Counted from the stretch's first letter, positions 21,376 to 29,385 are shown. The stretch: 64,000 nt of DNA from Bradyrhizobium sp. WSM471 (GCF_000244915.1 NZ_CM001442.1:1-64000), one strand, 5' to 3'. Notes: generated by a model not told the origin, from the sequence alone. Made by a program: numbers and translations.

Positions 21376-21531
21376 ATGGCTCAAGGCGAGTTGGAGGTGT
21401 TCGAGCCTTACGATCTCGGTCACGAGCTCAATGATCGGCGGAAATCGCTTGCCGATCATTTGCTTGAGATCGAGATCGCAGCGCATGACCTCGACGAGCT
21501 GGTCGATCTCATTAGCAAGCTCACGTCGTAG
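21376..21531 (+). CDS. small acidic protein, unknown function
   Basis: A 51-residue frame beginning MAQGELEVFEPYDLGHELND and ending in DELVDLISKLTS. Composition is protein-like and acidic, with regular Leu/Ile spacing (HLLEIEIAAHDLDELVDLI) that suggests an amphipathic helix. The open frame extends upstream to about 21258 without a better start codon. A strong terminator follows within 11 bases, which supports transcription in this direction. An opposite-strand frame covering the same bases is also open, so strand is not certain. Confidence 0.45.
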   Translation: MAQGELEVFEPYDLGHELNDRRKSLADHLLEIEIAAHDLDELVDLISKLTS

Positions 21532-21541
21532 CAAACCGGAA

Positions 21542-21575
21542 GGGCACCATCGTTGATGGTGCCCTCTTTCTTTTT
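21542..21575 (+). terminator. rho-independent terminator
   Basis: A perfect 10-base stem GGGCACCATC / GATGGTGCCC with a short loop is followed directly by TCTTTCTTTTT. The U-tract lies only on the plus-strand side, so it ends rightward transcripts. It lies between the small acidic gene and the zinc-ribbon-clamp-primase run, separating an integrase-proximal unit from the replication unit. Confidence 0.9.
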
Positions 21576-21588
21576 AGAGGACACCTCA

Positions 21589-21777
21589 ATGGCTAACAAG
21601 CCTCGTATCCGGACCGCGTTTCACCTTAATGCCACCGTGCGCCTGGTCGCCGGAGTGCGTTGCCCGAAGTGCGGCACTGAGCTGCGCGCTCAGGATCTTG
21701 AGTTGCTCGACCATGGCGATGTTCGCGCCATTTGCGCCGGCTGCCATGTCGTTCTGCTCGCTATCGAGAACCAGTGA
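21589..21777 (+). CDS. zinc-ribbon miniprotein
   Basis: A 62-residue protein with CPKCGTEL (about residues 26-33) and CAGCH (about 50-54), a pair of CxxC-type knuckles that would bind one zinc. AGAGGACACC precedes the ATG. Its TGA overlaps the ATG of the clamp-like gene, so the two are translationally coupled. Zinc ribbons of this size in mobile elements often bind nucleic acid or a replication partner; the specific role is unknown. Confidence 0.75.
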   Translation: MANKPRIRTAFHLNATVRLVAGVRCPKCGTELRAQDLELLDHGDVRAICAGCHVVLLAIENQ

Positions 21778-22895
21778 TGGCGGGCCGCGTCAAGGCGCGA
21801 AGCGGCTCACTGGCTGCCGCCCTCGGTCTCGCCACACTGCCAGTCGGCGAACGGCAGACCCCGCGCGTTCCTGTGATGGAGGCAGTCCGGCTCGCCGCCG
21901 ATCGCGAGAGTCTTGCCATCACAACAACTACCTTCGAATGCACTATTACGATTTGGGCTGAGGCCGCGGCCGAGGGCGAGCTGGCTTTGCCGCTGGAGCC
22001 GCTCGCGGCCCTGCTGCGGCATTTCCCACCCAACACAGAGATTGCGATTACCGCGGACGACCACGCCGCGATGCTAACCGTAGGTCAATCAAGCTTCAAG
22101 CTCCCGGTGGTTCCGATCGCGAACCTGCGGGAGCCGCTTCTTATGGGTGTGGAGACTGGTCGCGTCGAACTCGATGCCAAGACGACGCTTGGTCTTTTTG
22201 CTCGGCCCGCGTTCGCTGCTGCCCACGATGCGTCTCGTGGATACCTTAATGGCATCCTCCTGCACAGCACAACCGAGAGTCTTGTCGCGGTCGCGGCCGA
22301 CGGGGTTCGGTACTGCCGTGTCACCACACCGGCGGCGACGACACTCTCGCCGGATCGCTCGCTGATCATCGCGAACGGGGTGGTGAACTCCATCAGCCGC
22401 TTGCTGCGCAAGGCGATCGGTAACGCGACCCTGCGTCGATCGGAACGCTTGTTTGCAGTCGAGGGCGCATGCGAGCGCATGCGATTTGCGGTCGTTAGCA
22501 GAAGGATTGATGCGACCTATCCCGCTTATGAGAGATTCTGCCAGCTGCCAGGGCCGAACTTCATCACCACCCACCGCGCCGGGCTCGCCGAGGCGCTCGC
22601 ACGCTTCACGGCAGTGGCTGCCCCTCAGACTTCACTGCCTGTCGTCAAAGTGTCCTGGGACGCCGGCGGTTTGCATTTGTGCGCCGATGGTAGCCATGAC
22701 CACCTTGAGGCCGACGTTGTGGGCGAGAGCGAAACGGCGGTTCAGACCCGGTGTTTCGCTGAAATCGTCGGCGCATTGCGGGGCGACAACGTCACCATCA
22801 ACGCGCGGCAGCCCAGCAGCATCATCCTCATCACCGACCCGGACGATGAGAGCTTTGCCGCGGGACTGATGCCCATCCGGCCGAGGTCGTCATGA
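21777..22895 (+). CDS. divergent DnaN-like sliding clamp encoded by the mobile element
   Basis: A 372-residue protein, the same length as the chromosomal DnaN in this window, and alignable to it by eye across all three clamp domains. Domain I has LAAALGLATLPVGERQT and the SLAITTTTFECTIT strand. Domain II has RGYLNGILLHSTTESLV and AADGVRYCRV (host: YYLNGIYLH, ATDGHRLAQ), then RRIDATYPAYERF (host: KLIDGTFPDYGRV). Domain III ends GLMPIRPRS (host: VLMPMRV). Retention of the MP(M/I)R end suggests that the partner-binding pocket survives. Overall identity is low. It overlaps the zinc-ribbon gene upstream and the primase downstream, so it is likely a replication clamp for the element. Confidence 0.85.
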   Translation: MAGRVKARSGSLAAALGLATLPVGERQTPRVPVMEAVRLAADRESLAITTTTFECTITIWAEAAAEGELALPLEPLAALLRHFPPNTEIAITADDHAAMLTVGQSSFKLPVVPIANLREPLLMGVETGRVELDAKTTLGLFARPAFAAAHDASRGYLNGILLHSTTESLVAVAADGVRYCRVTTPAATTLSPDRSLIIANGVVNSISRLLRKAIGNATLRRSERLFAVEGACERMRFAVVSRRIDATYPAYERFCQLPGPNFITTHRAGLAEALARFTAVAAPQTSLPVVKVSWDAGGLHLCADGSHDHLEADVVGESETAVQTRCFAEIVGALRGDNVTINARQPSSIILITDPDDESFAAGLMPIRPRSS

Positions 22896-23728
22896 GCAAT
22901 CTGCTCGCCGCCGCGCTCGACTACGCTGCCCGCGGGTTGCGGGTGTTTCCCTGCACTCCGCGGGGGAAGACACCCGCGGTTGCACGCGGCTTTCGAGCCG
23001 CCACTACAAACCCCGCAACCATTCGCCGCTATTGGACCGATCCCGAGCGCAACATTGCTGTCCCGACCGGCGCGAGTTCGGGTTTCTGGGTGCTCGACAT
23101 CGATGGCGAGAAAGGCGCTGCAACTTTGCGCGCGCTGGTAAAGAAACACGGAGCGCTGCCGGACACCCGCACCGTGCTCACGGCCAGGGGCGCACATGCA
23201 TGGTTTGCATACCCGGGTCCGATCCCCACCACAGTCGGGAGGGTCGGTGCCGGCATCGACACCCGCGGAGACGACGGCTACGTCATCGTCCCGCCCTCCG
23301 TCCATGAAACAGGCCACCGCTACGTCTTCCTCGGCGATCCGTGGGCGCGTATCGCGGCCGCACCGGCATGGCTGATCAATGCCGTTCGCACCAAACCCGG
23401 ATTGCGGATCACCGAGCGCGCCATGGCCACGAACCAGGGACCGTGCCGTGTGGGCGCCTATGGTCACGCTGCCCTGCAAGCCGAAACTGCGGCGCTTGCT
23501 GCCACTCTGCCCGGGCGACGCAACGACGCGCTTAACCGTGCGGCTTTTAACCTTTTTCGATTGGTTGCCGGCGGAGAGCTCGCCGAGGATGAGGTGATCG
23601 CCGAGCTTCACCAGGCCTGCATCACGAACGGGCTTGTGGCCGACGATGGCCGGCGGAACGTGCACGCAACGATTCTTAGCGGGCGGGCCGCGGGTTTGCG
23701 GTGCCCGAGATCGCGAGGCGGGCCATGA
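22892..23728 (+). CDS. bifunctional DNA primase/polymerase-type (prim-pol) protein
   Basis: A 278-residue protein of the prim-pol family found in plasmids, phages and integrated elements. Seen: LDYAARGLRVFPCTPRGKTP at the N-terminus, the metal-binding pair VLDIDGEKG (D69, D71), and GIDTRGDDGYVIVPPSVHETG (about 127-147), a family hallmark. The C-terminal part (about 200-265) is helical. A DnaB-like helicase domain often fused in this family is absent; a separate helicase gene follows. The ATG overlaps the clamp stop by ATGA. Confidence 0.9.
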   Translation: MSNLLAAALDYAARGLRVFPCTPRGKTPAVARGFRAATTNPATIRRYWTDPERNIAVPTGASSGFWVLDIDGEKGAATLRALVKKHGALPDTRTVLTARGAHAWFAYPGPIPTTVGRVGAGIDTRGDDGYVIVPPSVHETGHRYVFLGDPWARIAAAPAWLINAVRTKPGLRITERAMATNQGPCRVGAYGHAALQAETAALAATLPGRRNDALNRAAFNLFRLVAGGELAEDEVIAELHQACITNGLVADDGRRNVHATILSGRAAGLRCPRSRGGP

Positions 23729-25230
23729 CCGAGGTGCTGCGCCCGTACCAGGTCGAGGTCATCGCCGAGTTCTGGCGCGCCATCAACGCGGAGCAACGCA
23801 GGATCATTCTCGTCGCGCCGACCGCGTCCGGCAAGACCGTGATCGCGCGCGCGATCGTGGAACAGGCCCGCCAGAAAGGCTGCGGGTCGCTGTTTCTCGC
23901 CCACCGTCGAGAAATCATTACCCAGACCAGCAACAAGCTGCGCGGAATCCCCCACGGCATTATCCGCCCCGGAATTCAACCGCGTCCCCTTGAGATGGTG
24001 CAGGTGGCGAGCGTACAGACGTTGCATCGCCGTGCCATCAAAGCTTCGACGATGGAGCTACCCGAGGCGGGGCTCGTCGTCGTCGATGAATGCCATCATG
24101 TCGTGGCGCAGAGCTACAAATCGATCATCGAGCGCTACCCGGAAGCCATTCTGCTTGGGCTCACTGCCACGCCGTGCCGTGGCGACGGCCGCGGCCTCGG
24201 TAAGGTCTTCCAGACCATGATCCAGTGCCCACAAGTCGGCGAGCTTGTCGAGCAGGGCTTTCTGGTGCCGACCCGCGTCTACGCGCCGGTGGATCCTGAC
24301 CTGCACGGCGTCCACGTCCATCGTGGCGATTACGTGGAAAGGGAGCTCGCCGACCGCTTGGACCGACCGAAATTGGTCGGCGATATCGTCACTAACTGGT
24401 TCAAATTCGGTAAGCGGCGCAAGACGGTCTGCTTTGCCACCTCCGTCCGTCATTCAATCCACATCCGAGACGAGTTCGTTCTCACCGGCGTTCGCGCCGA
24501 ACACATTGACGGCTCGACGCCAATGGCCGAGCGGGATGCAACGCTGGCAAGGCTCGCCTCCGGCGAAATCGAGCTTGTCACCAACTGCATGGTGTTGACT
24601 GAAGGTTGGGATATGCCGGCGCTTGGATGTCTGATCCTGGCGCGACCGACCAAGCAGCTGGGCCTGTACAGGCAGATGGTCGGACGCGGGCTCCGGCCAG
24701 CGCCGGACAAGGTTGATTGCATCGTCATCGACCACTCGGGTGCCACCTACCGGCTCGGGTTCGCCGAAGACTTCATCGAGTGGACGCTCGATCCCGACCT
24801 GAAGACAGAAAATCCGGCCCATGCGGTCCGAGACGGCGATCATCCGGGCGGGCCGAAGATCGTCGAATGCCCAGAGTGTGGCGCTGCCCGCGTCGGCGGA
24901 ATGGCGTGCCTCAGCTGCGGCTATTTGCCGGCACCATCGCCCCGCGCTGTTGACGTGATCGATGGCGATCTTGGCCTCGTTGGTACCAGCCGTAAAGCAC
25001 AGCCCAATCTTGACGACCTCCGCACTCGCGAGAAATGGCACGGCGAGTTCGCCGCAATCGCCACTGAACGGGGCTACAAGCCGGGATGGGTTGCGCACCA
25101 GTACCTTACCCGGTTTGGCGAATGGCCGCCTTATGGGGTGGCGCCGGTGCCGCTCGAGCCATCGGTCGAGGTCAGGCGCTGGGTGAAGTCGCGGATTATC
25201 GCCCATGCCAAGCGGAGGAACTCCGCATGA
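23725..25230 (+). CDS. SF2 DEAD/DEAH-type helicase with C-terminal zinc ribbon
   Basis: A 501-residue superfamily 2 helicase. Motifs in order: LRPYQ Q-like entry, Walker A APTASGKT (31-38), AHRREI, VVDECHH box (DECH at 121-124), LGLTATPCRGDG, helicase C domain with VTNCMVLTEGWDMP and motif VI RQMVGRGLRP. A CPECG/CLSCG zinc ribbon (about residues 382-400) is followed by a 100-residue tail. The ATG at 23725 overlaps the primase stop; a GTG at 23701 is an alternative. It probably unwinds the element's origin or fork together with the primase and clamp encoded just upstream. Confidence 0.9.
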   Translation: MTEVLRPYQVEVIAEFWRAINAEQRRIILVAPTASGKTVIARAIVEQARQKGCGSLFLAHRREIITQTSNKLRGIPHGIIRPGIQPRPLEMVQVASVQTLHRRAIKASTMELPEAGLVVVDECHHVVAQSYKSIIERYPEAILLGLTATPCRGDGRGLGKVFQTMIQCPQVGELVEQGFLVPTRVYAPVDPDLHGVHVHRGDYVERELADRLDRPKLVGDIVTNWFKFGKRRKTVCFATSVRHSIHIRDEFVLTGVRAEHIDGSTPMAERDATLARLASGEIELVTNCMVLTEGWDMPALGCLILARPTKQLGLYRQMVGRGLRPAPDKVDCIVIDHSGATYRLGFAEDFIEWTLDPDLKTENPAHAVRDGDHPGGPKIVECPECGAARVGGMACLSCGYLPAPSPRAVDVIDGDLGLVGTSRKAQPNLDDLRTREKWHGEFAAIATERGYKPGWVAHQYLTRFGEWPPYGVAPVPLEPSVEVRRWVKSRIIAHAKRRNSA

Positions 25231-25649
25231 CGAGGAAGCGCGTCGCCGTGGAACGTTTTGTCCGGCTCACCTACGGCATGATGCAGAGCGAGGCCTGGCG
25301 AAGTCTCGGTGGCAACGAGCGTGCCATCTATGTCGTGCTGGCCATGCTCTACAACGGCAACAATAACGGCGAGATCGGCCTCTCGGTACGGCAAGCGGCA
25401 GAGGCCATCCATGTTGCGAAGGATACTGCCGCCCGCGCGATGAGCCGTCTCCAAGATCGGGGATTCATTGTCGCCACCACCAAAGGACGTTTCGTCCGCA
25501 AGCGCCATGCCACCCGATGGCGGCTCACAGAGTTCAAGTGCGACCTCACGGACCAGCCGGCCAGCCGGGACTTTGAGTCCTGGATCACCGCAGACATCCT
25601 CCCTCTCCGTGGTGTGGGAGAGAGTGCAGAGAGGGGGGCAGATGGATAG
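25227..25649 (+). CDS. winged-helix-like DNA-binding protein, candidate replication initiator
   Basis: A 140-residue protein beginning with FVRLTYGMMQSEAWRSLGGN, then ERAIYVVLAMLYNGNNNG, IGLSVRQAAEAIHVAKDTAA, RAMSRLQDRGFIVAT and a basic wing FVRKRHATRWRLTEF. This is the layout of a winged helix similar to those in plasmid/phage initiator and Rep-like proteins. It is the last gene of the coupled run (ATGA overlap with the helicase) and is followed within 10 bases by the repeat cluster at 25659-25757, the natural candidate for its binding site. The initiator role is inference. Confidence 0.75.
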   Translation: MTRKRVAVERFVRLTYGMMQSEAWRSLGGNERAIYVVLAMLYNGNNNGEIGLSVRQAAEAIHVAKDTAARAMSRLQDRGFIVATTKGRFVRKRHATRWRLTEFKCDLTDQPASRDFESWITADILPLRGVGESAERGADG

Positions 25650-25658
25650 CTATAGACT

Positions 25659-25757
25659 GTATCATCACAGGGACTGTAGCCTGTCTCACCACAGGGACTG
25701 TAGGAAATCTACAGTCTCACCACAGGGACCGCATAGTCTCACCACAAGGACTGTTAG
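25659..25757. repeat. iteron-like direct repeat cluster, candidate element origin or operator
   Basis: Four direct repeats with consensus GTCTCACCACAGGGACTGTAG start at 25659, 25683, 25714 and 25736 (spacings 24, 31 and 22). The first has ATCATCACA in place of CTCACCACA; the third ends GGACCGCAT; the fourth has AAGG for AGGG. Repeats two and three are bridged by a perfect inverted repeat ACTGTAG-GAAAT-CTACAGT (25697-25715), and the last contains GGACT-GTT-AGTCC. Clustered same-orientation repeats of about one or more helical turns beside a DNA-binding-protein gene are the hallmark of iteron origins or of a repressor operator array. Confidence 0.8.
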
Positions 25758-25897
25758 TCCCGCCCATGCGACTATGTGGCGAATATTTTGGCGGACGAGC
25801 TAAAGCATCGCTTGTGCCAACATCTTCAACTTCGCTACGTCCAGACATGCTGGATTATGCTACAATTGGCTCGCTAAGCTCTGAACGAGGCCGCGTC

Positions 25898-26479
25898 ATG
25901 AGTGCAATGCGAGGTCGGCGAGATCCAAGAACAGGCCGCGTCTTCGGATTTCAATCCGAAACACAGCGCCACAACTTCATGATCGGTCGTGCTCAATGCT
26001 GCGATGGCCCAAATCGACGTATGCCCACTTGTACGGCGGTGACCAGGTCTGGTGAACCCTGCAAGGCAGCGAGGATGCGCGGTCGTTCAACTTGCTTCCG
26101 TCATGGCGGAAGCTCCAAAGTAAAACAGACGCGGCTGGCTGCCGCATACCTGTCAGGAGATTTGACCCGTATTCAGCGGGCCGAGATGCGATTAGAGCGC
26201 AATCGCTTGTGTATGCTCTGGCGTCATGACCCACACCAACCTGGCAAAACAATCATTCTGACGCCCGACGATGAGGAGATCTGCCGAGCATGGGCGATGC
26301 AGCAAGGCTTCGAGCTCCCGCTCCTGGACGATGACCTCCCGGCGTTCTCGGACGCCCTCCGATGGCTATGGGCTAGGAGGTCGCGCGGACTCATCAGTGA
26401 GGAGGACTTGAGCGCCAAACTCACGCGGCTGCGTAGCCGGACCATGGAGGCAACCCGTGCGGTCGATTATCAGGGATGA
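25898..26479 (+). CDS. HGG-type Cys/His element protein
   Basis: A 193-residue protein with the phage/island-type motif TRSGEPCKAARMRG...CFRHGG (about residues 48-70), where Cys and His residues could bind zinc. The C-terminal part is rich in Arg and acidic residues. AGG seven bases before the ATG at 25898 supports this start; an open upstream extension lacks a ribosome site. Genes with such HGG motifs are common in prophages and islands near terminase or recombination genes, but their function is not established. Confidence 0.7.
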   Translation: MSAMRGRRDPRTGRVFGFQSETQRHNFMIGRAQCCDGPNRRMPTCTAVTRSGEPCKAARMRGRSTCFRHGGSSKVKQTRLAAAYLSGDLTRIQRAEMRLERNRLCMLWRHDPHQPGKTIILTPDDEEICRAWAMQQGFELPLLDDDLPAFSDALRWLWARRSRGLISEEDLSAKLTRLRSRTMEATRAVDYQG

Positions 26480-26843
26480 GCGTGGGCGCTTTGTACAGGT
26501 AGTCCAGCCGAGGCTTTGGCAAGCCGCTGCGGTGAAGCGGAGCCGAGACAGAACCGATCGGATTGGACGCGCCCGAAGGCAATTGAAGGCGAAGATAGCA
26601 ACGACCCAGTGGACGAATGAGCTGGATCGGCAAGGAATCTGTGAGTTGGAGGCTTGCGGCATCGAGTGGTTTGCAGTTGAAGCGTGGCTGGATGCCCTGA
26701 ACCAACAAGAAGCCAGTGCCGCGCGGAGGTTCGTGAAAAGCGTTTTGGAGGTGTTAGCGGACCATGCGGCTCCGTCTCGAGAACGGGGCGGGGTCTACAA
26801 TGAACTTTATCGGCGGCTAATCGCCGCCGGGATCGTGGACTAA
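26457..26843 (+). CDS. hypothetical element protein
   Basis: A 128-residue protein, GTG start, overlapping the HGG gene by 23 bases. It begins with a basic segment (RSIIRDERGRFV, then WQAAAVKRSRDRTDRIGRAR) and ends in a helical acidic/Leu-rich part (FVKSVLEVLADHAAPSRERG). No family is recognised. Overlap and same direction suggest coexpression with the HGG protein. Confidence 0.6.
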   Translation: MRSIIRDERGRFVQVVQPRLWQAAAVKRSRDRTDRIGRARRQLKAKIATTQWTNELDRQGICELEACGIEWFAVEAWLDALNQQEASAARRFVKSVLEVLADHAAPSRERGGVYNELYRRLIAAGIVD

Positions 26844-26998
26844 TCGCCTCAGGCTTTGATCACGGCCGGAATGGCTCGCCACGACTCCACGCGGGCCGCT
26901 GATGCGCTCTTGGTGGCTTCGAGTCCCCAAGACCAGTGTAGAAACAGGCGCTCCTTGACCGTCGCAGGGGCGCGGAGAGGCTATCACTCCAAGAGGTC

Positions 26999-27547
26999 TT
27001 ATTGAAGCGCCCGCCAAATTGTGGTTTCGCCGCACTCATACTCACGGGCCAGCTCCGCCATCGTTTCGCCGGCAGCGTACCGCTCAGCCAGTCGTCGGCG
27101 CTGACTGTGATCAAGAGCAGTCGGCCGCCCGAACTTCGTGCCCTTACGCCGGGCCCGCTGAATACCTTCTTCACACCGCTTGCGGATCAGGCTGCGCTCG
27201 AATTCGGCAATGCCGCCCATGATCGTCATGACGAGCCGACCCACATCGGTCGTGGTGTCGCACCAGCTCTCGCCGAGCGAGACAAAGCCGCAGCCTACCT
27301 CCTGGAGCTCATGCAGAATGTTTTGCAGATCGCGGCTTGAGCGTGCCAGGCGATCTAGTTTCGAGACGACCAGCACGTCGCCTTGCGTGATGGTCTTCCT
27401 CAGCCTGGCGAACTCTGGCCGCCCGTTAATCGAGCTGCCAGAAACTTTCTCCTGGAAAATTCGTTCGCATCCGACGGCCTTCAGGGCCTCGATCTGTGCG
27501 GCGTGATCCTGCGTGCCCGAGCTCACTCGCGCGTATCCAATTTTCAT
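26999..27547 (-). CDS. serine recombinase, resolvase/invertase family
   Basis: A 182-residue small serine recombinase. Seen: N-terminal KIGYARVSSGTQDHAAQIEA (catalytic Ser9), DVLVVSKLDRLARSSRDLQN (the LDRLAR signature), a long helix with MTIMGGIAEFERSLI, and a C-terminal helix-turn-helix AERYAAGETMAELAREY. Length is typical of Tn3-type resolvases. The start at 27547 has GGGGGCAG upstream. It runs opposite to the replication genes and may resolve element multimers, act in inversion, or be a remnant of a second transposon. Confidence 0.93.
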   Translation of the reverse strand: MKIGYARVSSGTQDHAAQIEALKAVGCERIFQEKVSGSSINGRPEFARLRKTITQGDVLVVSKLDRLARSSRDLQNILHELQEVGCGFVSLGESWCDTTTDVGRLVMTIMGGIAEFERSLIRKRCEEGIQRARRKGTKFGRPTALDHSQRRRLAERYAAGETMAELAREYECGETTIWRALQ

Positions 27548-28122
27548 TTCTGCCCCCAATTTGAAAGAGACACTTTTGGAATCCAAAAAGTGAGATCATG
27601 CAAGGCCGATTTTTGTCTTTCACAAAGTAGAGTTTTTGAAAGTTAGAGGCAGATCGTGTGCCGCACCCTGGCAAGGCAACTGCGCTCATCACCTCCAATG
27701 GGCGCCGTTGTGTTGATGACTAGCCTAGCTTGCAGAGCAGTTCGTGATGCGGCTGCGCGCCATGGTTCGGCGTGCCGCGAATGCAGGAGCGCAAGCCCCC
27801 GGGATATGCCCCGAAGGACTCTGCCGAGGCCTTAGAAGGGCCTTGTGCGACGGCGCCGGGATGATCCTGGACACGGCGGCTGATCGCGGCGCTTCAACAT
27901 CGAGACCTGAGCCGCCCCCTGGCACCCCCCGGTCGTCGTGGGGCCGCCGGCCGCAACCCGCCGCGACAAAATTTTCGCACGTCGAACTTACCGATGATGG
28001 ATGCTGAGTTTGCCGTTGCCCCGCATATGTCCCAAAGGCGAGAGTGGAAGGGGTGAGTCAAACTGTCTCACCAACCCTGTTGAGCCAATGGCCCTGCTAT
28101 TATATGCGAGCAAGGAGCTGAC
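27548..28122. other. gene-poor stretch right of the serine recombinase
   Basis: No convincing gene was found. Short frames here are Arg/Pro-rich and lack start context. The sequence just upstream of the recombinase (27555-27660) is AT-rich and would hold its promoter. AAGGAGCTGAC at 28110-28122 is the ribosome site of the following methyltransferase gene. The element's right boundary may lie here or beyond 28719; no direct repeat of the integrase-side sequence was recognised by eye. Confidence 0.5.
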
Positions 28123-28719
28123 ATGGTGGACACGACGTACAATCTCAACGGCGGGTTCAAACCTGCAATGAAACGGTTCGCCGATCTCAGCGGGCCTGAC
28201 TTTTTCCCAACCCCACCCTGGGCAACGTTCGCGTTGATCGACAACGAGAAGTTCAGCGGCGATATTTGGGAGTGCGCGTGCGGCGATGGTGCCATGTGCC
28301 GCGTTCTGAAGCAGACTGGGCAGCCCGTTCGGAGCTCTGATCTGTACGATCGCGGCTATGGGGAAACTGGCGTCAACTTCCTCGAGGCGGCCCAGCGTGC
28401 CGACAATATCGTGACCAATCCTCCCTACAACTGTGCCGAAGGCTTTGTGGCCAACGGCCTCAAGCTTGCAAACCGGAAATTTGCGCTGCTGCTGCGTCTA
28501 GCGTTCTTAGAAGGCGTGAACAGAGCGAACACAATCTTTTCTCTTACCCCACCCGCCCGCGTGTGGGTCTTCAGCGAGCGCATTACGTTCTACCCGAGCG
28601 GCGTTGATCCCAAGGGCAGTGGCACAACCGCATATGCCTGGTTTGTTTGGGATAGGGACGCGCCCGCCGGAACTGAATTGAAATGGTTCAAGCCCGGCTA
28701 CAAAGCAACATTTGCCTAG
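28123..28719 (+). CDS. orphan DNA adenine-methyltransferase-like protein
   Basis: A 198-residue protein with two core methyltransferase motifs: a SAM-binding motif WECACGDGAMCRVL (about residue 50) and the catalytic IVTNPPYN (N99-Y102) typical of N6-adenine or N4-cytosine methylases. An upstream FFPTPPWATFALID segment is common in phage-type enzymes. No partner restriction gene is adjacent, so it is an orphan. The ATG follows a strong AAGGAGCTGAC site. It may belong to the integrated element or be an independent phage relic. Target sequence is unknown. Confidence 0.85.
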   Translation: MVDTTYNLNGGFKPAMKRFADLSGPDFFPTPPWATFALIDNEKFSGDIWECACGDGAMCRVLKQTGQPVRSSDLYDRGYGETGVNFLEAAQRADNIVTNPPYNCAEGFVANGLKLANRKFALLLRLAFLEGVNRANTIFSLTPPARVWVFSERITFYPSGVDPKGSGTTAYAWFVWDRDAPAGTELKWFKPGYKATFA

Positions 28720-28797
28720 CTATGTTGCGGCTTCTGTCTTGGCGCGCGGCGGCAGATGGACAAGCAATGCCTTCAACGCCGTTTACGGGGCGCGGCT

Positions 28798-29385
28798 CTA
28801 AGAATCCCATCTCTCGACTTTGATTGGCAGTCGCAGATCGATCAGACGCGCCTGTAGGAGAGAAAGAGCGAGCAGGTCGCTTGGATGCACATGAAGCGAG
28901 TAGTCGAATTGATTGCCGCCACCCTCCACAAAATCGAGGTGCGGGCCATCAACACTGGGGTCGAGGTCAGGACCAAGATCGATCCCTTTAAGGAGGCGAT
29001 AGGCCTTCGCAGAGGGACCGGACACGCGGTCATAGTGCAGTTCCCACCAGGCGCCGTCCATTTGCTGGTCTAGGTGGCTTGGGTCGAAGCTCATCTGTTC
29101 GAGCCGCTCTTTGATTTCACCAGCGGTGTAGTCCTTTGCGTCCAGGCTATTCAGAAACACGCGCCAGGTCGGAGGCTCAGGGGCAATGACTTCAGGCTCG
29201 CCATCGAGAAACAATTGCGGTTCGTCCAAACCATCCGGCCAATCCCAGTAGAGCGTGTGTGCAGTGCGCGGCGGGACAGCCAGCAGCGGTGCCTCCTTCC
29301 GCCGTATGAATGCCCGCGCGTCACCGACGAACGCCATCGTCAGCAAGCCGCCCGTTCCGATCAGAAATCCACGTCGTGAAAACAT
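28798..29385 (-). CDS. Tat-exported protein of unknown function
   Basis: A 195-residue protein with a twin-arginine signal: SRRGFLIGTGGLLTMAFVG, residues 3-21, probable cleavage after ARA near residue 25. The mature part is rich in Trp/Asp/Leu (YWDWPDGLDEPQLFLDGEPE, GAWWELHYDRVSG) and resembles no family known to me. Start is supported by a strong GGAGG site. The Tat signal suggests folding before export, but no cofactor motif is visible. The divergent neighbour at 29737 is also exported. Confidence 0.75.
   Translation of the reverse strand: MFSRRGFLIGTGGLLTMAFVGDARAFIRRKEAPLLAVPPRTAHTLYWDWPDGLDEPQLFLDGEPEVIAPEPPTWRVFLNSLDAKDYTAGEIKERLEQMSFDPSHLDQQMDGAWWELHYDRVSGPSAKAYRLLKGIDLGPDLDPSVDGPHLDFVEGGGNQFDYSLHVHPSDLLALSLLQARLIDLRLPIKVERWDS

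Noticed and set aside
22892..23728. Assigning the primase as a phage gp4-type primase-helicase
   Set aside because: No DnaB-like domain or zinc finger is present; prim-pol N-terminal motifs fit better and the helicase is a separate SF2 gene.
24640..24690. QLGLY in the element helicase resembles a clamp-binding motif
   Set aside because: It sits in conserved helicase motif VI (RQMVGRGLRP), so it cannot be taken as evidence of clamp binding.
25659..25757. Possible CRISPR array
   Set aside because: Only four copies with spacers of a few bases and irregular spacing; no cas genes. Iterons or operators fit better.
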